Below are positions 6,605-7,192 of a stretch of 7,192 bases of DNA, piece by piece (the stretch's first letter is position 1; each line of letters starts with the position of its first letter). The position numbers and the translations under genes are program-made. This DNA is from an uncultured Clostridia bacterium (GTDB lineage Bacteria > Bacillota > Clostridia > Christensenellales > Borkfalkiaceae), in NCBI GenBank assembly GCA_947177825.1, contig CAMWWA010000064.1, positions 1 to 7,192 of the forward strand. Direction: 5' to 3'. The notes under the pieces are model-generated. The model was given only the letters and a program-made list of their open reading frames with translations. It ran no database searches and was not told where the DNA came from.

Positions 6605-7192
6605 TGCTTGCAAAAAGAATTATACCGTGTCTAGACGTCAGAAACGGCAGAGTTGTAAAAGGAAAAAATTTTAGCGGTTTATCCGACGTGGATGATCCCG
6701 TAACTTTGGCTGCGCGCTATTCCGAAAGCGGAGCCGACGAGCTGGTATTTTACGATATTACGGCGAGTTCCGAGGGTAGAGCGCTTTTTTGCGACGTTTT
6801 AAGTGCGGTTGCTTCGAAAGTATTTATTCCTCTTACGGTCGGCGGCGGCATAAACAGCTTGAATGATTTTGATAGAGTTCTTAAATGCGGTGCTGACAAA
6901 GTCAGCGTTAACAGCGGCGCCATTGCTAATCCGGAACTAATTTCTGCGGCGGCAAAACTGTACGGTAACCAATGCGTTGTGCTGTCCATGGACGTGAAAC
7001 TTACCGATAAGGGCTATAAGGTTTTTAGCCACGGCGGCAGAATTCAGACTGAGTTAGACGCCATTGTATGGGCTAAATTCGGTGAAGATAGCGGTGCCGG
7101 AGAAATTGTCGTCAATAGCATTGATACCGACGGCGTTAAAAAAGGTTTTGATTTGCCGCTTCTGAATAAAATATGCGACGCGGTACATATAC
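6604..7192 (+). CDS. hisF: Imidazole glycerol phosphate synthase, cyclase subunit HisF (3' end outside window)
   Basis: The first 196 codons of a roughly 250-codon gene, open to the window edge. HisF takes ammonia from HisH and converts PRFAR to imidazole glycerol phosphate and AICAR. The N-terminus LAKRIIPCLDVRNGRVVKG (2-20) is diagnostic, with Asp11 and Lys19. ELVFYDITASSEGR (46-59), FIPLTVGGGI (74-83), GADKVSVNS (96-104) and HGGR (143-146) follow. Numbering matches the Thermotoga maritima enzyme, so Asp130 is the second catalytic aspartate, and Arg5, Glu46, Lys99 and Glu167 of the ammonia gate are all present. At 171 there is Asn where that enzyme has Thr. The ATG at 6604 shares one base with the hisA stop (TAATG) and has GAGG at 6593-6596, 7 nt upstream. 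The second half-barrel phosphate site (ASGGAG) lies beyond the edge. Confidence 0.97.
   Translation, partial: MLAKRIIPCLDVRNGRVVKGKNFSGLSDVDDPVTLAARYSESGADELVFYDITASSEGRALFCDVLSAVASKVFIPLTVGGGINSLNDFDRVLKCGADKVSVNSGAIANPELISAAAKLYGNQCVVLSMDVKLTDKGYKVFSHGGRIQTELDAIVWAKFGEDSGAGEIVVNSIDTDGVKKGFDLPLLNKICDAVHI

Noticed and set aside
1..7192. Mobile elements, CRISPR arrays, tRNA or rRNA genes, or a novel defence-like system
   Set aside because: No repeats, transposase motifs, clover-leaf sequences or unassigned genes were seen; all coding space is taken by the his genes, the hisJ-like gene and the yerC-like gene.

Overview
The window holds most of a compact histidine biosynthesis operon, read entirely on the + strand, from a low- to mid-GC bacterium. 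A short HisG paired with a HisZ regulatory subunit, a HisB with only the dehydratase domain, a PHP-type histidinol-phosphatase next door and a YerC-type TrpR-like protein together suggest a Bacillota (Clostridia-like) genome. That placement is inference; no rRNA or other taxonomic marker is present.

Layout: 1-230 is the 3' end of a PHP-family histidinol-phosphatase gene (hisJ/hisK type), followed by an intrinsic terminator at 244-275. A sigma-A-like promoter (-35 at 289-294, -10 at 312-317) then drives a new unit: yerC-like regulator (338-628), hisZ (625-1710), hisG (1707-2336), hisD (2329-3606), hisC (3603-4682), hisB (4663-5274), hisH (5274-5876), hisA (5885-6604) and hisF (6604 to past the window end). 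Apart from an 8-nt gap between hisH and hisA, every junction in the operon overlaps by 1-20 nt, so the genes are probably cotranscribed and translationally coupled. No stretch over 300 nt lacks a gene; the only real intergenic region is 231-337.

Pathway: HisG with HisZ joins PRPP to ATP. HisI and HisE activities, not seen here, would follow. HisA isomerises ProFAR to PRFAR. HisH and HisF form the glutamine-dependent synthase that makes imidazole glycerol phosphate. HisB dehydrates that product, HisC transaminates it, the PHP phosphatase upstream removes phosphate, and HisD oxidises histidinol to histidine. hisI/hisE may lie beyond the right edge.

The most interesting point is regulatory. A perfect 6-bp inverted repeat (296-311) fills the spacer between the -35 and -10 elements, and the first gene encodes a TrpR-like DNA-binding protein. 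The predicted leader is only about 13-14 nt, too short for a T-box or peptide attenuator. Repressor control at the promoter, with autoregulation, is therefore the simplest model. Otherwise this is an ordinary biosynthetic operon; I found no new biological system.
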